This document shows positions 16,224 to 24,790 of a DNA stretch of 64,000 bases, piece after piece. The stretch's first letter is position 1, and each line of letters begins with the position of its first letter. The DNA comes from Candidatus Frackibacter sp. WG13 (GTDB lineage Bacteria; Bacillota; Halanaerobiia; Halobacteroidales; Acetohalobiaceae). Under the pieces are notes generated by a model. It saw only the letters and a list, made by a program, of their open reading frames with translations, was not told the DNA's origin and searched no databases. The DNA is taken from positions 1 through 64,000 of the forward strand of contig NZ_FOTT01000016.1 of the NCBI RefSeq assembly GCF_900114655.1, in the 5' to 3' direction. The translations under genes were made by a program, and so were the position numbers.

Positions 16224-17672
16224 ATGAAGATCTGTGATTATGATATTTCTGGAGTTACTTGTGATTCAAGAAAAGTTAACCCCGGATATGCTTTTGTTGC
16301 TATTAATGGCTATCAAGATGATGGGAATAAATATATAATAGATGCTATTCAAAGAGGAGCAAAGGTAATCTATACTGAAGAAGTAGCTGAGTTGAAGATA
16401 GATGAATTAAAAGTGCCAATAATCAAAGTCAATAATGCTCGTGAAACTTTAGCTAAGTTAGCTGATGAGTTTTATGATTCACCTTCTCAAAAGTTAAAAT
16501 TAGTTGGAGTGACAGGTACTAATGGTAAGACGACTACAACTCATTTGATAGAGTCATTATTTGCAACCAATGATTTTGAGACAGGCTTAATTGGAACTGT
16601 TAAGACTAAGGTTGGTGATGAAGTTGAGGAAGCTACATTAACGACGCCAGGGGCAGTTGAGATTAATAATTTTTTAGGAAAGATGGTAAATAAGAATGTA
16701 GATATTGCAGCTATGGAAGTATCATCTCATGGGCTAAAGTTAAATAGAGTAGATGGGTTGGACTTTGATATAGTAGTCCATACTAATATAACAAGAGATC
16801 ATTTAGATTTACATAATGACTTTGAAGATTATCTATTAACTAAGAAAGAACTTTTCAAGCAATGTACTGACGATAAGATGGCTTTGATTAATATAGATGA
16901 TCCGTATGCTAGTAGAATTATCGAAGATATTTCGCCAAAAATTATTACTTATGGCTTTAGCAAAGAAGCCCAAGTAAGAGCCATCGATGTTCAATATAGT
17001 ACCGAAGGTAGTAGATTTACAGTTGTAATTCAGAAGCAGCTCAATGATATGAATGATAGAGTGATTCAACCACAAAGATTCAAAGTAGACCTGAAATTGC
17101 TAGGAAAACATAATATATATAATGCTTTAGCTACTATAATTATTGGTTTACTTCATCGATTAGAGAAGAGGAAGATTCAAGAAGGCTTGAGAAGATTCAA
17201 GCCTTTTTTTAGAAGATTAGAGGTTATTTATAATGATGATTTCACTATTATAGATGATTGTGCTCATAATCCTGGTAATTACAAGGCTATCTTTGAAACT
17301 GTTAAAGAGTTAGACTATAATAATTTATATATCATCAATGCTATTCGTGGTAATCGGGGTCTAACTGTAAATAAAGAGAATGCCGAAATAATAAGTGAAT
17401 ACATTCCTAAACTAAATACTACTAAACTATACATAACTAGTTGTAAAAAACTAGCTAATAAGTATGATATAGTTGCAGATGAAGAGAGAGAATTATTTAT
17501 CAAAACTTTAAGTAATAATGGAATCGAATTAAAATATTTTAATAGATTACAACCGTGCTTGTACGAAACAATAGAACAAGTGGGCGATAATGACTTAGTA
17601 CTATTAATCGGTGCTCATGCTATGGATACTGCATCGGAACGTATTCTGAATATGATTAAAGATTATCATTAA
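16224..17672 (+). CDS. Mur ligase family protein, MurE-like but divergent
   Basis: 482 residues, ATG 16224 after AAGGGAGGG. The N-terminal domain (ITCDSRKV-type SGVTCDSRKVNPGYAFVAI) and ATP loop GVTGTNGKTTTTHLIES (residues 93-109) are MurE-like, as are MEVSSHGL, NITRDHLDLH and the LLGKHNIYNALA hinge. The C-terminal domain keeps IIDDCAHNP but lacks the DNPR motif that recognises diaminopimelate in MurE. The neighbours are not cell-wall genes, so this is more likely a paralogue that joins another amino acid or substrate than the housekeeping MurE. The product is unknown. Confidence 0.85.
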   Translation: MKICDYDISGVTCDSRKVNPGYAFVAINGYQDDGNKYIIDAIQRGAKVIYTEEVAELKIDELKVPIIKVNNARETLAKLADEFYDSPSQKLKLVGVTGTNGKTTTTHLIESLFATNDFETGLIGTVKTKVGDEVEEATLTTPGAVEINNFLGKMVNKNVDIAAMEVSSHGLKLNRVDGLDFDIVVHTNITRDHLDLHNDFEDYLLTKKELFKQCTDDKMALINIDDPYASRIIEDISPKIITYGFSKEAQVRAIDVQYSTEGSRFTVVIQKQLNDMNDRVIQPQRFKVDLKLLGKHNIYNALATIIIGLLHRLEKRKIQEGLRRFKPFFRRLEVIYNDDFTIIDDCAHNPGNYKAIFETVKELDYNNLYIINAIRGNRGLTVNKENAEIISEYIPKLNTTKLYITSCKKLANKYDIVADEERELFIKTLSNNGIELKYFNRLQPCLYETIEQVGDNDLVLLIGAHAMDTASERILNMIKDYH

Positions 17673-17703
17673 AAGATTTAAATAATTATTATATTTATAG
17701 TCT

Positions 17704-17970
17704 CTAGATAGAGATGCGATGATTATGTTCACCGGCAAAGAACATATTTGTTATCTGATAATAAGTCCGTTTAAAGGACTCAACCTCTGACTTTTTTAAG
17801 TTGGCCTTGATGAACAGATGATTATTGCCTTCCTTATCTTTTTCGTGAGTGAGAAATACTTTATTAGTGCCATATTTTTGTTGTAGAATATTTAATGTTT
17901 TGGTTAGAGCTGTTTGATAAGTGCCGATTTTAGAAAAACGATATTTGCTGATTCTTCTTTTAACCCACAT
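17704..17970 (-). CDS. Small conserved-looking unknown protein
   Basis: 88 residues on the minus strand, start ATG at 17970 after AAAAGGGGGAATAACTT, a strong ribosome binding site. It is basic with no signal or transmembrane segment (KRRISKYRFSK; KVFLTHEKDKEGNNHLFIKANL), suggesting a small soluble alpha/beta protein. Its 3' end faces the Mur ligase gene 31 bases away. Function not recognised. Confidence 0.65.
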   Translation of the reverse strand: MWVKRRISKYRFSKIGTYQTALTKTLNILQQKYGTNKVFLTHEKDKEGNNHLFIKANLKKSEVESFKRTYYQITNMFFAGEHNHRISI

Positions 17971-18195
17971 AAGTTATTCCCCCTTTTAAATTATAAGTGT
18001 TATTTAATATATTTAGAGATACACAACTAAAATCCCTCCATAATATGTAAATTATTATAAAAAATAGTTATAATTGTATTTAAAAGCAACCTACTTTCTA
18101 AGACTATTCAAATAAAGAAGGAGAATTATTTCTTTTCTATAAATAATATTGATAGTAAATTCAATTTTGATTATAAACTTTAGGGAGGAAAAATC

Positions 18196-18582
18196 ATGAG
18201 CAATTATAAAGGGAAATTAAATCGACAATTTCCAGCTAAGATAAGTACAACTGCATTTACATCAATTTATATTTTACATCTATTAAAGAATAATAAGAAG
18301 ATGTATGGGCAGAAAATTTTGGATACTATTAATGACCAAATGGATGCTCGGTGGCAGCCATCAAGAGGTATGGTATATCCGCTTTTGCGAGAGATGGAGA
18401 AGGAAGGATATTTAGAAAGTTGGTGGTCTGAACCTGATAAACGGTCGATTAGATATTATCGATTGACTGAAAAGGGAGGAGACCATTTAGAGAAGATGAA
18501 GATAAAATATAAAAGTTCATTTAGAGAAGCAAAAAAGATTGTTGAAACTGCTATAGAAGAGATTTATGAAGGCAATATTTAA
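18196..18582 (+). CDS. PadR-family transcriptional regulator
   Basis: 128 residues, ATG 18196 after TAGGGAGG. A winged helix of the PadR type: FTSIYILHLLKNNKKMYGQKIL, then RGMVYPLLREMEKEGYLES and the wing YYRLTEKGGDHL. No C-terminal Vir_act_alpha_C domain is obvious, so it belongs to the short PadR subclass that usually represses neighbouring genes in response to a ligand. The 225 bases upstream are AT-rich with no clear operator. Confidence 0.9.
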   Translation: MSNYKGKLNRQFPAKISTTAFTSIYILHLLKNNKKMYGQKILDTINDQMDARWQPSRGMVYPLLREMEKEGYLESWWSEPDKRSIRYYRLTEKGGDHLEKMKIKYKSSFREAKKIVETAIEEIYEGNI

Positions 18583-18598
18583 AAAAGAGAATGAGGAG

Positions 18599-19114
18599 TT
18601 AACTGCTTTTAATTAATAAACCATTGCTAATTCCGTTCAATTCATATCTAAAACAGTAGTCCAAAGTTTTTAGGATATTAGGTTTTAAATCAACCCAAAT
18701 AATTTCTGTTCCTAAATAAGGGTCTTGATAGTCATAATGCCTATGAATTAACCTAATCGTATAGTCTATTAATTCCCGTTTAATATTTATCTGTTTGGGT
18801 CTATAACCTTCTTTTTCAAAGGCAATCTTTGCTATAGCTAACTCCTCTAAAAGCTTAAATCTGTTATTATATCTTTGGTAAGTTTCTCGTTTAATAGGAA
18901 TTGGTAAAAGTGGCAAAGCATTACGAGTAGTATAACAGATATTAGGTCTTATCTTATATTCGAAAAGTTCGACCTCAGAATTTAAGTGGATATCTTCAAT
19001 ATCTTTACGAAAATACTTATAACCTAATTCTTTCTCATCTTTAAATTTTCTAATCAGTTTATGAAAATTCAAATTATTTTCTGCCATGTATTTAGACACA
19101 ATAACCTTTCCCAT
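18599..19114 (-). CDS. Unknown protein of 171 residues
   Basis: Minus strand, start ATG at 19114 after GAAGGAAGTGACAAAAC. A soluble, charged protein with HKLIRKFKDEKELGYKYFRKDIEDIHLNSEV, a Pro-rich turn LPLLPIPIKRETYQRYNN and a C-terminal basic/aromatic part LIHRHYDYQDPYLG. I do not recognise the family. It converges with the PadR gene (3' ends 17 bases apart), so the two are probably not cotranscribed. Confidence 0.6.
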   Translation of the reverse strand: MGKVIVSKYMAENNLNFHKLIRKFKDEKELGYKYFRKDIEDIHLNSEVELFEYKIRPNICYTTRNALPLLPIPIKRETYQRYNNRFKLLEELAIAKIAFEKEGYRPKQINIKRELIDYTIRLIHRHYDYQDPYLGTEIIWVDLKPNILKTLDYCFRYELNGISNGLLIKSS

Positions 19115-19264
19115 GTTTTGTCACTTCCTTCTATATATATTATTTACTAATCTTTCCAGTTGTGATAATAGTTTGTATTTTATTTTGATAATAATGATGC
19201 CGAAGAATCATGAAGATTCTAGATAGATAGTATATTTTAAAAGAAAAAAGAGATAATATCTTAT

Positions 19265-19298
19265 AAAGAGAGTTAAAATTATAATTTTAACTCTCTTT
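19265..19298. repeat. Perfect 16-bp inverted repeat between divergent genes
   Basis: AAAGAGAGTTAAAATT and its exact reverse complement are separated by two bases. It sits in the 337-base gap between divergent genes (19114 minus and 19452 plus), where a terminator is not expected. It may be an operator, a cruciform, or the terminator of a short unannotated transcript. The rest of the gap shows nothing clear. Confidence 0.7.
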
Positions 19299-19451
19299 AA
19301 CTTGTTTTTAGTGATTAATTAAGGTTTAAATCAAGGTATAGCTATATTCTATCTCCTTATCATTAATAGTGTTGTCAATTATTGACTAATTATACAGGTG
19401 CTCTATATTAAATTTAAAATATTCTTTTATCTGATAAGGAGTGTTTATTTT

Positions 19452-20186
19452 ATGTTAAAAGAAATCTATATTATGTTTGGAAGAACGGTCTTTATCTATA
19501 TCTTTACTTTATTAGCAGTTAGAGTTATGGGCAAGAGAGAGATAGGTGAGTTGACTCCTTTTGACTTAGTTGTTTCATTGATGATAGCAGAACTAGGAGT
19601 AATCTTAATTGAAGATCATCAAGCACCACTTATTCATGCTATTGTCCCTATACTCTCATTAAGTGCTTTTCAACTTATTATCTCTTTTTTATCTCTTAAG
19701 AGCGAAAAAATGAGAAAATTATTAAATGGTAGCCCTAGTATTTTAATTAAAAATGGTGAGATTGTAGAGGATGAGATGAAAAATTCCAGATATAATATTC
19801 ATGACTTAATGGCTCAATTACGAGAGAGCGGTACCTTTAATATTGCTGATGTTGAATTTGCTATTCTAGAGACTTCAGGCACCTTGACAGTAATGCCAAA
19901 ATCACAAAAACGAGGTATTACTCCCGAAGATTTAGATTTAGATACTGATTATGAAGGGATACCAGCTATTGTTATTAATGATGGTAAGATTAATCATAAA
20001 AATTTAAAAAAGCTAGACTTAAATGAAGAATGGTTAATGAGCGAATTAAAGAAACAAGGGGTTACTAAGATTAAAGATGTTTTATTAGCTACTTTAGATA
20101 CTACTGGTGAGCTATACGTAACGACTAAGAATGCTAAGGAATTAACTAAACGAATTATGGATTCGATTCCTGATTCTTTCCATTAA
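19452..20186 (+). CDS. DUF421 (YetF/YkjA-type) membrane protein
   Basis: 244 residues from ATG 19452, which follows AAGGAG; ATG 19398 is upstream of that site and is rejected. Three N-terminal membrane segments, the first containing RVMGKREIGELTPFDLVVSLMIAELG, are followed by a cytoplasmic DUF421 domain: NGSPSILIKNGEIVEDEMKNSRYNIHDLMAQLRESG and VEFAILETSGTLTVMPK, then a second half with PAIVINDGKI. YetF-type proteins are linked to spore or envelope physiology, with no defined reaction. A second family member is at 45010. The small acidic gene 20262 follows and may be cotranscribed. Confidence 0.9.
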   Translation: MLKEIYIMFGRTVFIYIFTLLAVRVMGKREIGELTPFDLVVSLMIAELGVILIEDHQAPLIHAIVPILSLSAFQLIISFLSLKSEKMRKLLNGSPSILIKNGEIVEDEMKNSRYNIHDLMAQLRESGTFNIADVEFAILETSGTLTVMPKSQKRGITPEDLDLDTDYEGIPAIVINDGKINHKNLKKLDLNEEWLMSELKKQGVTKIKDVLLATLDTTGELYVTTKNAKELTKRIMDSIPDSFH

Positions 20187-20261
20187 TGAAAATTTCTATT
20201 TTGATTAATTTCTTAAAGATAGGAAATACTAAAGAGTAAATATTAAAGGGAGGAATCAGGA

Positions 20262-20459
20262 ATGGCTAAAAATAAAATTCCACCAACTAAAGAACTTAAT
20301 AAAGAGACTATTGAAATTGTAGAGGCTTTTAACCCCGATGATATGGAATTTGGTGAGGATATTAGTATTGACGATATTGAAATGGCTGAAGATATAAGTC
20401 CAGATGATTTTGATATTCATGATGAGGCACCAGAGATAAAAACTAAGAAGAAAGATTAA
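20262..20459 (+). CDS. Small acidic unknown protein
   Basis: 65 residues, ATG 20262 after AAAGGGAGG. The protein is strongly acidic in the middle (DDMEFGEDISIDDIEMAED), with two similar ED-IS-(I/P)DD units, and has a lysine tail (KTKKKD). No membrane segment. Probably cotranscribed with the DUF421 gene 75 bases upstream; a strong terminator follows. Function unknown. Confidence 0.65.
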   Translation: MAKNKIPPTKELNKETIEIVEAFNPDDMEFGEDISIDDIEMAEDISPDDFDIHDEAPEIKTKKKD

Positions 20460-20464
20460 ACTTA

Positions 20465-20491
20465 AGGGGGCTATATTATAGCCCCTTTTTT
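20465..20491 (+). terminator. Terminator after the small acidic gene
   Basis: GGGGCTAT-ATT-ATAGCCCC followed by TTTTTT, five bases after the stop. Confidence 0.92.
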
Positions 20492-20560
20492 AATTATAAT
20501 ACAGAATGAAAGGCAAAGTGTCACTTTAAAAGGGATTAATCTAGATATTTATTGAATAAA

Positions 20561-22183
20561 TTAAGTGGTATTTATCACATTAATAAATTCTTCAGTCTTG
20601 TGTTTAAAATTTTTCAATAGATTTTCTGATAATAGGTTATAATCAGTTGGTAATATTAATAATTCTTGAGCTATAATTTTGATTAAACGATTAGTATAAT
20701 ATTCTTGATAGATAGTTTTATTATTTAACCCTTTTAATAGCTTACTAAAAGGATATAAAAAATTTATTAGATATAGTAATAATCTCTGTAAGGTTATTTC
20801 TATGTTTTTATTTGGTGAGTTTTTTAAGATGAATTCCTTATTTAATAATAATTTTAATTCTAATTGTAATAAGTCATATAATTGCCAGGGAACTGGCAAT
20901 TTTTCTATTTGTTGATTATGATTTAATTTATTTTGGTATTTATTTAATTCTTTCTTAACTCTATTTAGTTGCTCGTCTACTTCCAAATAGAGTTTTTTTA
21001 GACTAGGGCTATATTTACGGTTAATCTCTGTCTGATTAGAAAGGCTATGGTTAGTCCTTTGAACAAGAGACTTATTTGGTGCAATTGTTTTATTAGTAGT
21101 ATTAGGATTATCATTATTTTTTTGAGTAGTCTTTGATATAGTTGAATTAGAGAAGGATAAGTCTTCTAAATTTTGAGCAATTTGCGATAAAGGATTAATG
21201 ATAGTACTAAAGATGGTTAATGACTTATCAAAGCTGACTTCTTTAGCTTGTTGATGAAAATGTAAGCCGTCTAAAGTGAGCAGTAACTCGTTTAGTTTCT
21301 GTTCAATAGTTATTAAAGAATTAATAAATTCAGTCTTTATAGTCATAGTTGTAGCAGAGGTCTTAATGATTTTATCTAAAACTTTAATAATTCTAGCTAG
21401 TGGTTGGTAGAATTTTATAACCTTATCTAATTTAGACTGGAAATTATGAATTAGTAATTCACTTAATCTTAGTTGTTTAGGTAATAAATCTATTACCTTT
21501 ATTAAGTGATTAAGAATATTAGTAAACTTTAACTTTAAGTCTTCTTTATCAAATTGTCGATCAGTAATTGTTTTTAAAATTTTTAATTGATCCGGAAAAT
21601 CGGTTGTTAGACGCTTTAAATTAGTTTTATATTGGTCAAGAGGTTTTAGTTGGTTATTTGGATGGTAACCATGAATTAATAAGTCCAGACTTATATCAAA
21701 TAAGTCGCCGATTTGGACAATCGTTTTAATTTTAGGTTTGACTTTATTATTAATAATTTTATTAAAAGTTGAAAGACTGACGATGGATTCTTTTAAGTCT
21801 TTAGTATTTAGCTTAAGTTCTTTATGAATATATTTAATTCGTTTGTTATAATTGGTTAAGTTTTTTAGTTCTTCTTTGATGACTGAATTAAATTTAGGAT
21901 TACGATAGATTAATCTCCCTTTAAGAGCTAAGTCTAAACTACAATCTAGATAATTAGTTAATTTTAAGAATGTTTCTAACTGCAAATTAGTGTTGTTATT
22001 TTCAAAGCGTGAAAGAGTAGAAGCGTGAGTATTAATTTCTTTAGCCAGAGCTGTTAATGAGTAATCTCTATTGGAAGAAGCCATTAGCTTTTTTCTAATA
22101 AATTTAATACGTGCTCCTGGATTCAATTGATAATAAAAAGTCTCAGTTTCTTTTTTTGAAAAGTTATTTACAACTTGATTCAT
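20561..22183 (-). CDS. Large XRE-family protein with two HTH domains
   Basis: 540 residues on the minus strand, start ATG at 22183 after TTGAGGTG. Residues 24-85 are an XRE helix-turn-helix (YSLTALAKEINTHASTLSRFENNNTNL) and residues 105-170 a second, weaker one (TKDLKESIVSLSTFNKIINNKVKPKIKTIVQIGDLFDIS). The remaining roughly 370 residues are Leu/Lys/Asn-rich helices, likely long coiled or helical bundles; no enzyme motif is visible. Probably a DNA-binding regulator with a large sensor or multimerisation part. A perfect 18-bp palindrome lies 22 bases upstream of its start, a possible autoregulatory site. Confidence 0.8.
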   Translation of the reverse strand: MNQVVNNFSKKETETFYYQLNPGARIKFIRKKLMASSNRDYSLTALAKEINTHASTLSRFENNNTNLQLETFLKLTNYLDCSLDLALKGRLIYRNPKFNSVIKEELKNLTNYNKRIKYIHKELKLNTKDLKESIVSLSTFNKIINNKVKPKIKTIVQIGDLFDISLDLLIHGYHPNNQLKPLDQYKTNLKRLTTDFPDQLKILKTITDRQFDKEDLKLKFTNILNHLIKVIDLLPKQLRLSELLIHNFQSKLDKVIKFYQPLARIIKVLDKIIKTSATTMTIKTEFINSLITIEQKLNELLLTLDGLHFHQQAKEVSFDKSLTIFSTIINPLSQIAQNLEDLSFSNSTISKTTQKNNDNPNTTNKTIAPNKSLVQRTNHSLSNQTEINRKYSPSLKKLYLEVDEQLNRVKKELNKYQNKLNHNQQIEKLPVPWQLYDLLQLELKLLLNKEFILKNSPNKNIEITLQRLLLYLINFLYPFSKLLKGLNNKTIYQEYYTNRLIKIIAQELLILPTDYNLLSENLLKNFKHKTEEFINVINTT

Positions 22184-22204
22184 TTTTACACCTCAATTTT
22201 GTGT

Positions 22205-22222
22205 TTAAGCAAATTTGCTTAA
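22205..22222. promoter_or_regulatory. Palindrome upstream of the XRE gene, candidate operator
   Basis: TTAAGCAAATTTGCTTAA is a perfect 18-bp palindrome placed between the XRE gene and the divergent gene at 22379, as expected for a dimeric HTH repressor site. No second copy was noticed. Confidence 0.5.
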
Positions 22223-22378
22223 TCTCTCAAAAACAAACCTTTATTTCTTATTTGCAATTTATTTTTAACAAACACAAACTACCTTATACTTCTAATCTAT
22301 GCAGGAAATTTAATTATTATGTAGTATATTAATAAATAGAAATCCTAATTTTGGTATTGAAGTTAAGAGGTGAGAGTA

Positions 22379-22792
22379 ATGAAAGGTGGAAAATTAATTT
22401 TAAATATTAAATCGATATCAGAGTTAGATAAGGTGGAACTTGTGTTTGCAGGAGAAGATGATTTCTCTGGGCAATTAGATCACTTCTGTTTACAGGATAT
22501 ATGTAGTAGTATAAAGAAAGCATTTTTATTAAAAAATTTTAATGAAGTAATAATTAATTCGTTAAACTTTGATCAAGTTAGTGTTGATGATGATTCACTT
22601 ACAACTCTAGAAGGTCGTAAAGATTATATCTATAAAGTAATAGATGATTTAGCTAATTTAGTAAATGAACTTCATATCGATATTGAATTAGATTTGGAGT
22701 TATCAGATGAAATCATTGATGATATCTTTTCGGACTCTGGTTATTATCTTGATTATTTAAATTGTCCAAGCATAGTTAATTATGAGGAGTAA
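22379..22792 (+). CDS. Small acidic unknown protein, divergent from the XRE gene
   Basis: 137 residues from ATG 22379, which follows AAGAGG; GTG 22370 overlaps that site. An alpha/beta soluble protein rich in Asp/Glu (ELVFAGEDDFSGQLDHF, DIELDLELSDEIIDDIF). No known motif. Divergent arrangement and the intervening palindrome suggest joint control with the XRE-type protein, but not a function. Confidence 0.65.
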   Translation: MKGGKLILNIKSISELDKVELVFAGEDDFSGQLDHFCLQDICSSIKKAFLLKNFNEVIINSLNFDQVSVDDDSLTTLEGRKDYIYKVIDDLANLVNELHIDIELDLELSDEIIDDIFSDSGYYLDYLNCPSIVNYEE

Positions 22793-22977
22793 CTAATCCA
22801 AAGGGATGTGGATAAGTTGTGGGATAAATAGCTATTTTTATTATCATTAAAGCAAAAAATAATATTCGTAAAAACAATAAGCTAATTAATCAAATTGCAT
22901 TTAAGAATTGAAACGGTAATAATTGCAAAGGAAGAAGAGTAATGAACGCAAAGCCAATCAATAATAAACGCAAAATA

Positions 22978-23002
22978 AAAAAGCCCCTGATTTAGGAGCT
23001 TT
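22978..23002 (-). terminator. Terminator of the small membrane protein gene (minus strand)
   Basis: Read on the minus strand, AAAGCTCC ... GGGGCTTTTTT forms a GC-rich hairpin with a T run, 11 bases after the stop at 23013. Confidence 0.75.
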
Positions 23003-23012
23003 GGAGATGATA

Positions 23013-23315
23013 TTAGATTCTAGTTAAGATTATAGTCTCTAATAAGCCAATAATTAAGGCTGCTAGAAAAGTACCATAACCTAATCCAGTAAAGAAAGTA
23101 AGAATTATAGTGGCTACAATAAAATTTACTATCCCCCTAATAATAGGAGCAGTGCCTTCATCTAAGATAAATTTGACTAGATAATTAGCAATAGAGATCA
23201 TTAAAGAGACTAAAATTAGATTTAATACAGCTAAAGAGTTAAAAGTAGTACTGATAAATCCAATAAACAGCATTAAGATAGCAACAATTCCAAATCTAAT
23301 AATTAATGTTCTCAT
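23013..23315 (-). CDS. Small integral membrane protein
   Basis: 100 residues on the minus strand with about three or four membrane segments (FGIVAILMLFIGFIS, LAVLNLILVSLMISIANYLV, GIVNFIVATIILTFFTGLGYG, AALIIGLLETIIL). The sequence resembles the DUF2512/holin-like small membrane proteins of Firmicutes, without a defining motif. It stands alone with its own terminator. Confidence 0.65.
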   Translation of the reverse strand: MRTLIIRFGIVAILMLFIGFISTTFNSLAVLNLILVSLMISIANYLVKFILDEGTAPIIRGIVNFIVATIILTFFTGLGYGTFLAALIIGLLETIILTRI

Positions 23316-23455
23316 TTATATCACCGTCCTTATCTTTTAAGATAGCCAAAATTAATTTTAAATATAAGCATATTTATGTGAATTAAAATATTAGGTTATA
23401 AATAATATTAGTTTGGTTAATATATTATTAAAGATAAAGATAAGAGGTGAAGATA

Positions 23456-23605
23456 ATGGCAGAAATTGAATGTCATGTAGTCAACTGTGTCCACCAATTA
23501 GAAGAAGAGTGTACATTAGATAAGATTAAAGTTTATTGTGATGATAATAGTCCTTATACTACAAGGGCAGAAGGTACTAAATGTCGCAGTTTTAGAAGAG
23601 AATAA
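23456..23605 (+). CDS. DUF1540 small Cys-rich protein
   Basis: 49 residues, ATG 23456 after AAGAGGTGA. The Cys pattern is CHVVNC (residues 6-11), EECTLDKIKVYC (17-28) and a final KCRSF (42-46), matching the DUF1540 family of short proteins in clostridia and Bacillus, where the cysteines probably bind a metal. It forms its own unit with a terminator at 23616. Cellular role unknown. Confidence 0.85.
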   Translation: MAEIECHVVNCVHQLEEECTLDKIKVYCDDNSPYTTRAEGTKCRSFRRE

Positions 23606-23615
23606 TAGTTGAATC

Positions 23616-23644
23616 AGTACTGACTTTGAGTCAGTACTTTTTTT
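23616..23644 (+). terminator. Terminator after the DUF1540 gene
   Basis: AGTACTGACT-TTG-AGTCAGTACT is a perfect 10-bp stem followed by a run of T that flows directly into the next -35 element. Confidence 0.93.
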
Positions 23645-23671
23645 GACAAGACCCTAGTAATCTGCTATAAT
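23643..23671 (+). promoter_or_regulatory. Consensus promoter of the TRAP transporter operon
   Basis: TTGACA (23643-23648), a 17-base spacer and TATAAT (23666-23671): a textbook sigma-A promoter 54 bases before the solute-binding protein gene. Confidence 0.92.
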
Positions 23672-23724
23672 ATGAGTTACTATGGGTTAGGTTGTGAAAA
23701 AAATATTAAGGAGGAGTAGTGAGT

Positions 23725-24714
23725 ATGAGATTGAGAAAAAAAGGAGTAACGATGTCTTTAATCTTGTTAGTAGTAGTAGGTTTAATTGTTGTTGGTTGTT
23801 CATCAGGAAATAATAATGCAGCAGACCAGCAAAAAGAGGAGAAGCAATTTTTGTCGATTGCTACTGGAGGAACGTCTGGAACATATTATCCAATAGGTGG
23901 AGCGATAGCTAAAATTATTAATGAAGAAGTTACTAACGTAAGTGCTTCAGCTCAGTCAACAGGTGCTTCGGTAACTAATAGTCGCTTGATTGGTAAGAAG
24001 CAGGTAGAGTTAGCAATTCTACAGAATGATATTGCCAGTTATGCTGTTAATGGTAAGAATAAGTTTGAAGGTAAGCCAATTACAAATATGCAAGGAGTTG
24101 CTACTTTATATCCAGAAATCATCCAAGTTGTAGTTCGTGATGAAGCAAATATTACTGATATTAAAGATTTAAAAGGAAAAAGAGTAGCGGTTGGAGCTCC
24201 AGGCAGTGGAGTAGAAGCAAATGCTAAGCAGATTTTGAATACTTTTGGTATTACTTATGATGATATAGAAGAAGACTTTCTTTCTTTTGCTGAAGCAGCA
24301 GGAAGGTTAAAGAACCGTCAAATAGATGCTGTCTTCTTAACAGCAGGTGTGCCTACAGCAGCAGTGATGGATGTTGCCGCTACTCAGAATATCGATTTAA
24401 TGAACTTTACTGATGAACAGATTAAAGAGTTAAATTCCAAGTATTCTTATTTAACTAAAGTTGAAGTTCCAGCTAATACTTATAATGGTCAAGAGGAAGA
24501 AGTGCAGACTATTGCTCTAAAGGCTACATTAGTAGTACAGAAGAGCTTGTCGAAAGAATTAGTATATGATATTACTAAGGCAATCTTTGAGAATAGAGAT
24601 GTTTTAATTGCAGCTCATAAGCGAGCTAAAGATATTAAGGTTGAGAATGCACAGGACGGAATGACTATTCCACTCCATCCAGGAGCTAAAAAATACTTTG
24701 AAGAAGTAAAATAA
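23725..24714 (+). CDS. TAXI-family TRAP transporter solute-binding lipoprotein
   Basis: 329 residues from ATG 23725, spaced eight bases from AAGGAGGAG. The N-terminus is a lipoprotein signal with lipobox VVGCSS. The mature part shows the TAXI hallmark FLSIATGGTSGTYYPIGGAIAKIIN, then QSTGASVTNSRLIGKKQVELAILQND, and LKGKRVAVGAPGSGVEANAKQIL. It captures a substrate, often a dicarboxylate or amino acid such as glutamate, and presents it to the fused permease at 25308. In a diderm cell it would work in the periplasm. Confidence 0.94.
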   Translation: MRLRKKGVTMSLILLVVVGLIVVGCSSGNNNAADQQKEEKQFLSIATGGTSGTYYPIGGAIAKIINEEVTNVSASAQSTGASVTNSRLIGKKQVELAILQNDIASYAVNGKNKFEGKPITNMQGVATLYPEIIQVVVRDEANITDIKDLKGKRVAVGAPGSGVEANAKQILNTFGITYDDIEEDFLSFAEAAGRLKNRQIDAVFLTAGVPTAAVMDVAATQNIDLMNFTDEQIKELNSKYSYLTKVEVPANTYNGQEEEVQTIALKATLVVQKSLSKELVYDITKAIFENRDVLIAAHKRAKDIKVENAQDGMTIPLHPGAKKYFEEVK

Positions 24715-24756
24715 ATCATAGCTCTAACATTTACTAAAGTAATGGGAGGAGGATTT

Positions 24757-24780
24757 CCGGGCATTATTAATAATGCCCGG
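24757..24780 (+). repeat. Intercistronic hairpin before the DUF1850 gene
   Basis: CCGGGCATTA-TTAA-TAATGCCCGG is a perfect 10-bp stem located between a strong Shine-Dalgarno run (GGGAGGAGG, 24744-24752) and the likely start ATG at 24791. There is no T run, so it is not a normal terminator. Confidence 0.85.
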
Positions 24781-24790
24781 TTATCATTTT

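Noticed and set aside
24757-24780. Hairpin as a terminator of the TAXI binding-protein gene
   Set aside because: It lacks a T run, lies inside the ribosome loading region of the next gene, and the operon continues with the same-strand TRAP permease.
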